A stretch of 64,000 nucleotides of DNA from Candidatus Krumholzibacteriota bacterium (lineage in GTDB: Bacteria > Krumholzibacteriota > Krumholzibacteriia > Krumholzibacteriales > Krumholzibacteriaceae), in assembly GCA_016932415.1 (NCBI GenBank), contig JAFGCX010000007.1, positions 186,001 to 250,000 on the forward strand, read 5' to 3'. This document shows positions 61,670 through 64,000 of this stretch, in pieces (the stretch's first letter is position 1; every line of letters begins with the position of its first letter). A program made the position numbers and the translations under genes. The notes beneath the pieces are model-generated. The model saw only the letters and a list, made by a program, of their open reading frames with translations. It was not told the origin of the DNA and did no database searches.

Positions 61670-64000
61670 TCATAAATTACAGGCCTTTGCACGGGGAAAC
61701 CATGGGACTCCAATCCTCTCGTTCGGAACATGAGAATCTTGATTCGACAAGTTGGTTTTCATTCGATAGTTCATTTTCCCGGCATTAATAACTTCTTGAT
61801 GATTTATTGAGGATTCCAGGTATTCATTTCCATCAAGTTGGATCGACTCAATATACATTCGCTCCGAACTATAATTATTCACCTCTACTACAAACTCCCT
61901 CCCATCGCCCAGATCGATCTTCGCTCCTGCAATACATGGTGTGCCGATGATATATTCTGCTGAACCGGGGCAGACGGGGTAGAAGCCGAGGCAGCTGAGG
62001 ATATACCAGGCGGACATCTGGCCGCAGTCGTCGTTGCCGCAGAGACCGTCCGGGACGGGGCGGTACATTGTGTTGACTATCTCGTGAACACGCTGCTGCG
62101 TTTTTTCAGGGGCGCCGACGTATGAACAGAGATATGCGATGTGGTGGCTCGGTTCGTTCCCGTGCACGTAATTGCCGATTATCCCGACCCTGGCGACATC
62201 TTCGCTGTGGGCGATATCATCGTCGGAGACTTTCATCACAAAGAGTGAATCGAGCCATTCGATCATGCGGGCTGGGCCGCCGACCAACTCTATCAATCCC
62301 GGAACATCATGCGGAACATAAAGCGAGTAGTTCCAGGCGTTACCTTCGATATATCCCTGCCCCGCTACGCTTAGCGGGTCGAAAGGTTCTTTCCATGAGC
62401 CGTCGGAGTTTCTTGCCCGGATGAATCCGGTCTCCTTGTCAAAGATATTTCTGTAATTCTGAGAGCGCTGGCGGAATTCCCTGGCTATCTCCTTCCTGCC
62501 AAGCGACTCCGCGAGCTGAGAGATGCACCAGTCGTCGTATGCATATTCGAGGGTCTTCGATGCCGAGTTGCTGCTTATATCCTCGGGGACATAACCGTAC
62601 TTTCTGTACGCTTCGATGCCGTCGTAGGCGCCGAAGTTTGCCGACCTGACGCAGGCGGCAAGGGCGCGCTCGCCGTCGAAACCACGAATCCCTTTTATCC
62701 AGGCGTCTGCGATAACAGAGACGGCATGATATCCGATCATGCACCAGTTCTCGTCGCCATGATGCGACCATACAGGAAGGGCGCCGTGAACGCTCTGCTC
62801 GCTGTGGGCAAGTATCGACTTAACCATATCGGTCGTTCTCTCAGGTTCTATGATGGTAAGCAGTGGATGCAGCGCCCTGTAGGTGTCCCAGAGCGAGAAG
62901 ATACTGTAATTTGTAAAGCCAGGGTCGCGGTGGATCTCCTGATCGAGGCCGCGGTAACTGCCATCGACATCGCAGAAGACGACCGGCGACATGCATGCAT
63001 GATAAAGAGCGGTGTAGAAATTGATCTTTCGATCGCGATCTGCATCGATCCGGATCTTCGAAAGCTGCTTGTCCCAGGCGGCGCGGGCCTCGCTTCGAAC
63101 GCGGGCAAAATTGAAATGAGGGAGTTCGGCGCAAAGATTCTTCAGGGCGCCGGCGGAGCTTACCGGCGAAAGGGCGAATTTCACGAGGATCTCATCGCCA
63201 TCCTCGATCTCAAAATCGAAATGGGCCTTTATAGCGCGACCGGCTCGTTCGGGGAAGTTGTCGTCCTCATCGAACTTTCTCCACCATCCGTTGTAGACAA
63301 TATCTTCCCCATTGTGGAGCCCGTACGAACTGATCGGCTTTGATAAGACCATCGCGAAGAAAAGGGTCCTTGTCCTTGCCCACCCTCTGGTCTGCCTCAT
63401 CCCTGTCACAAGGGTATCGTTCTCGACGCGGATCGACGACCAGATGACTTTGCCGTCATAGTTGTAGATGCCGTGCGTCAGGTCGAGAATTATATGGGCA
63501 ACTGAATCTTCACCATCCCCTCTCTCCTTGCCGGTACCCGCGCCAGTAAATCTATACTTGTGAAAACCTACCCTCGTAGAAGCAGTCAGTTCGACATCTA
63601 TCCCGTAATCATCAAGGGTGACTGCGTAGTATCCCGGGCTTCCCGTCTCTGTCTCCTTGGTGTAGCTAGAGCGGTAGCCGGAGCCGGGGTCGCCGGCAGT
63701 GCCGGGATTCAGGTGAAGGGGGCCGGTCGTCGGCATCAGCAGAAAGTCGCCGAGGTCGGAATGGCCGGTCCCGTTAAAATGTGTATGGCTGAATCCGACG
63801 ATGGTCGGATCGTCATACTGATACCCGGCGCAATACCTGTAGACATCGGGGTTGTATCCATCCCCATAGGTGAATAGAAGAGTGTCGGTGTCAGGGCTCA
63901 GCTGCACCATCCCGAACGGCACAGTCGCGCCAGGAAAGGTGTGACCCATATCGCGCGTACCGATGAAAGGATTCACATATGAGCAGAGGTCCTTTTTCTC
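61670..64000 (-). CDS. GH92-family alpha-mannosidase (5' end outside window)
   Basis: At least 776 residues; the frame is open to the window edge, so the true start lies beyond 64000. Near the edge SYVNPFIGTRDMGHTFPGATVPFGMVQLSPDT is the start of the first GH92 domain; HTHFNGTGHSDLGDFLLMPT and the calcium-binding region SIFSLWDTYRALHPLL follow. The end has the family motif GNDDCGQMSAWYILSCLGFYPVCPGSAEYIIGTP. GH92 enzymes cleave alpha-mannosides with inversion, using Ca2+. The stop is 12 bp before the TPR-CHAT start, so the genes may be cotranscribed. Confidence 0.93.
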   Translation of the reverse strand, partial: EKKDLCSYVNPFIGTRDMGHTFPGATVPFGMVQLSPDTDTLLFTYGDGYNPDVYRYCAGYQYDDPTIVGFSHTHFNGTGHSDLGDFLLMPTTGPLHLNPGTAGDPGSGYRSSYTKETETGSPGYYAVTLDDYGIDVELTASTRVGFHKYRFTGAGTGKERGDGEDSVAHIILDLTHGIYNYDGKVIWSSIRVENDTLVTGMRQTRGWARTRTLFFAMVLSKPISSYGLHNGEDIVYNGWWRKFDEDDNFPERAGRAIKAHFDFEIEDGDEILVKFALSPVSSAGALKNLCAELPHFNFARVRSEARAAWDKQLSKIRIDADRDRKINFYTALYHACMSPVVFCDVDGSYRGLDQEIHRDPGFTNYSIFSLWDTYRALHPLLTIIEPERTTDMVKSILAHSEQSVHGALPVWSHHGDENWCMIGYHAVSVIADAWIKGIRGFDGERALAACVRSANFGAYDGIEAYRKYGYVPEDISSNSASKTLEYAYDDWCISQLAESLGRKEIAREFRQRSQNYRNIFDKETGFIRARNSDGSWKEPFDPLSVAGQGYIEGNAWNYSLYVPHDVPGLIELVGGPARMIEWLDSLFVMKVSDDDIAHSEDVARVGIIGNYVHGNEPSHHIAYLCSYVGAPEKTQQRVHEIVNTMYRPVPDGLCGNDDCGQMSAWYILSCLGFYPVCPGSAEYIIGTPCIAGAKIDLGDGREFVVEVNNYSSERMYIESIQLDGNEYLESSINHQEVINAGKMNYRMKTNLSNQDSHVPNERIGVPWFPRAKACNL

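Overview
The window looks like chromosomal DNA from an uncultured bacterium of the FCB group, most like a Krumholzibacteriota or Eisenbacteria-type lineage. This is inferred from gene architecture; no search was run. Supporting features are several secreted proteins ending in FlgD-Ig/type IX-secretion (T9SS) sorting domains with an NYPNPFNP motif, two DUF5916/CBM9 outer-membrane proteins, FG-GAP beta-propeller proteins, a kinase-TolB-TPR protein, a bacterial glutaminyl-tRNA synthetase and ABC-permease/M1-peptidase fusions. Vertebrate-like -35/-10 (sigma70-type, TTGACA/TATAAT) promoters are easy to see. I see no rRNA, tRNA, CRISPR array, insertion sequence or phage. Layout: 1-2.6 kb holds divergent gdhA (partial) and ald, an Smr protein and an O6-alkylguanine-DNA methyltransferase. 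2.7-7.7 kb holds a YtrA-type regulator with a slipin, glnS, a lone ParA ATPase and a lone H-NOX sensor. 7.7-12.8 kb holds exported proteins, one behind a strong promoter and a structured leader RNA, an S41-like peptidase with TPRs and a frameshifted thioredoxin-like gene. 12.8-18.8 kb is a minus-strand operon: padR, HAAS membrane sensor, ABC ATPase, ABC permease/M1 peptidase and a tiny membrane protein, with a palindromic operator over its promoter. 19.2-33.4 kb is mostly surface and export functions: two Tat-exported aldo/keto reductases, a lipoprotein, a heparinase II/III-like lyase, T9SS cargo, a 7-bladed FG-GAP propeller, a DUF5916 protein and a broken T9SS cargo gene. 33.4-43 kb mixes housekeeping genes (menaquinone methyltransferase, AlkD-type glycosylase) with lipoproteins, an alpha/beta hydrolase and a large secreted sialidase-like/LamG protein that appears to start at ATT. 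43.1-48.1 kb holds a metallo-beta-lactamase-fold hydrolase, the cysE-cysK operon and a Ser/Thr kinase. 48.4-64 kb holds another exported protein, a second DUF5916 protein, a giant three-propeller T9SS protein, and a minus-strand cluster of GH92 mannosidase, TPR-CHAT protease, ECF sigma factor and anti-sigma factor. Two systems stand out. First, cysE-cysK is preceded by a consensus promoter, an apparently leaderless 16-codon ORF with two adjacent Cys codons, mutually exclusive hairpins and an intrinsic terminator: a textbook-like cysteine attenuator, but in leaderless form. Second, an exported, membrane-anchored TPR-CHAT protease with an intact His/Cys dyad sits in one operon with an ECF sigma factor and a membrane-spanning zinc-finger anti-sigma factor. 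This suggests caspase-like proteolytic control of transcription without CRISPR. A third candidate is a C-terminal tail, SWGAIKxLxR, shared by two otherwise unrelated exported proteins.
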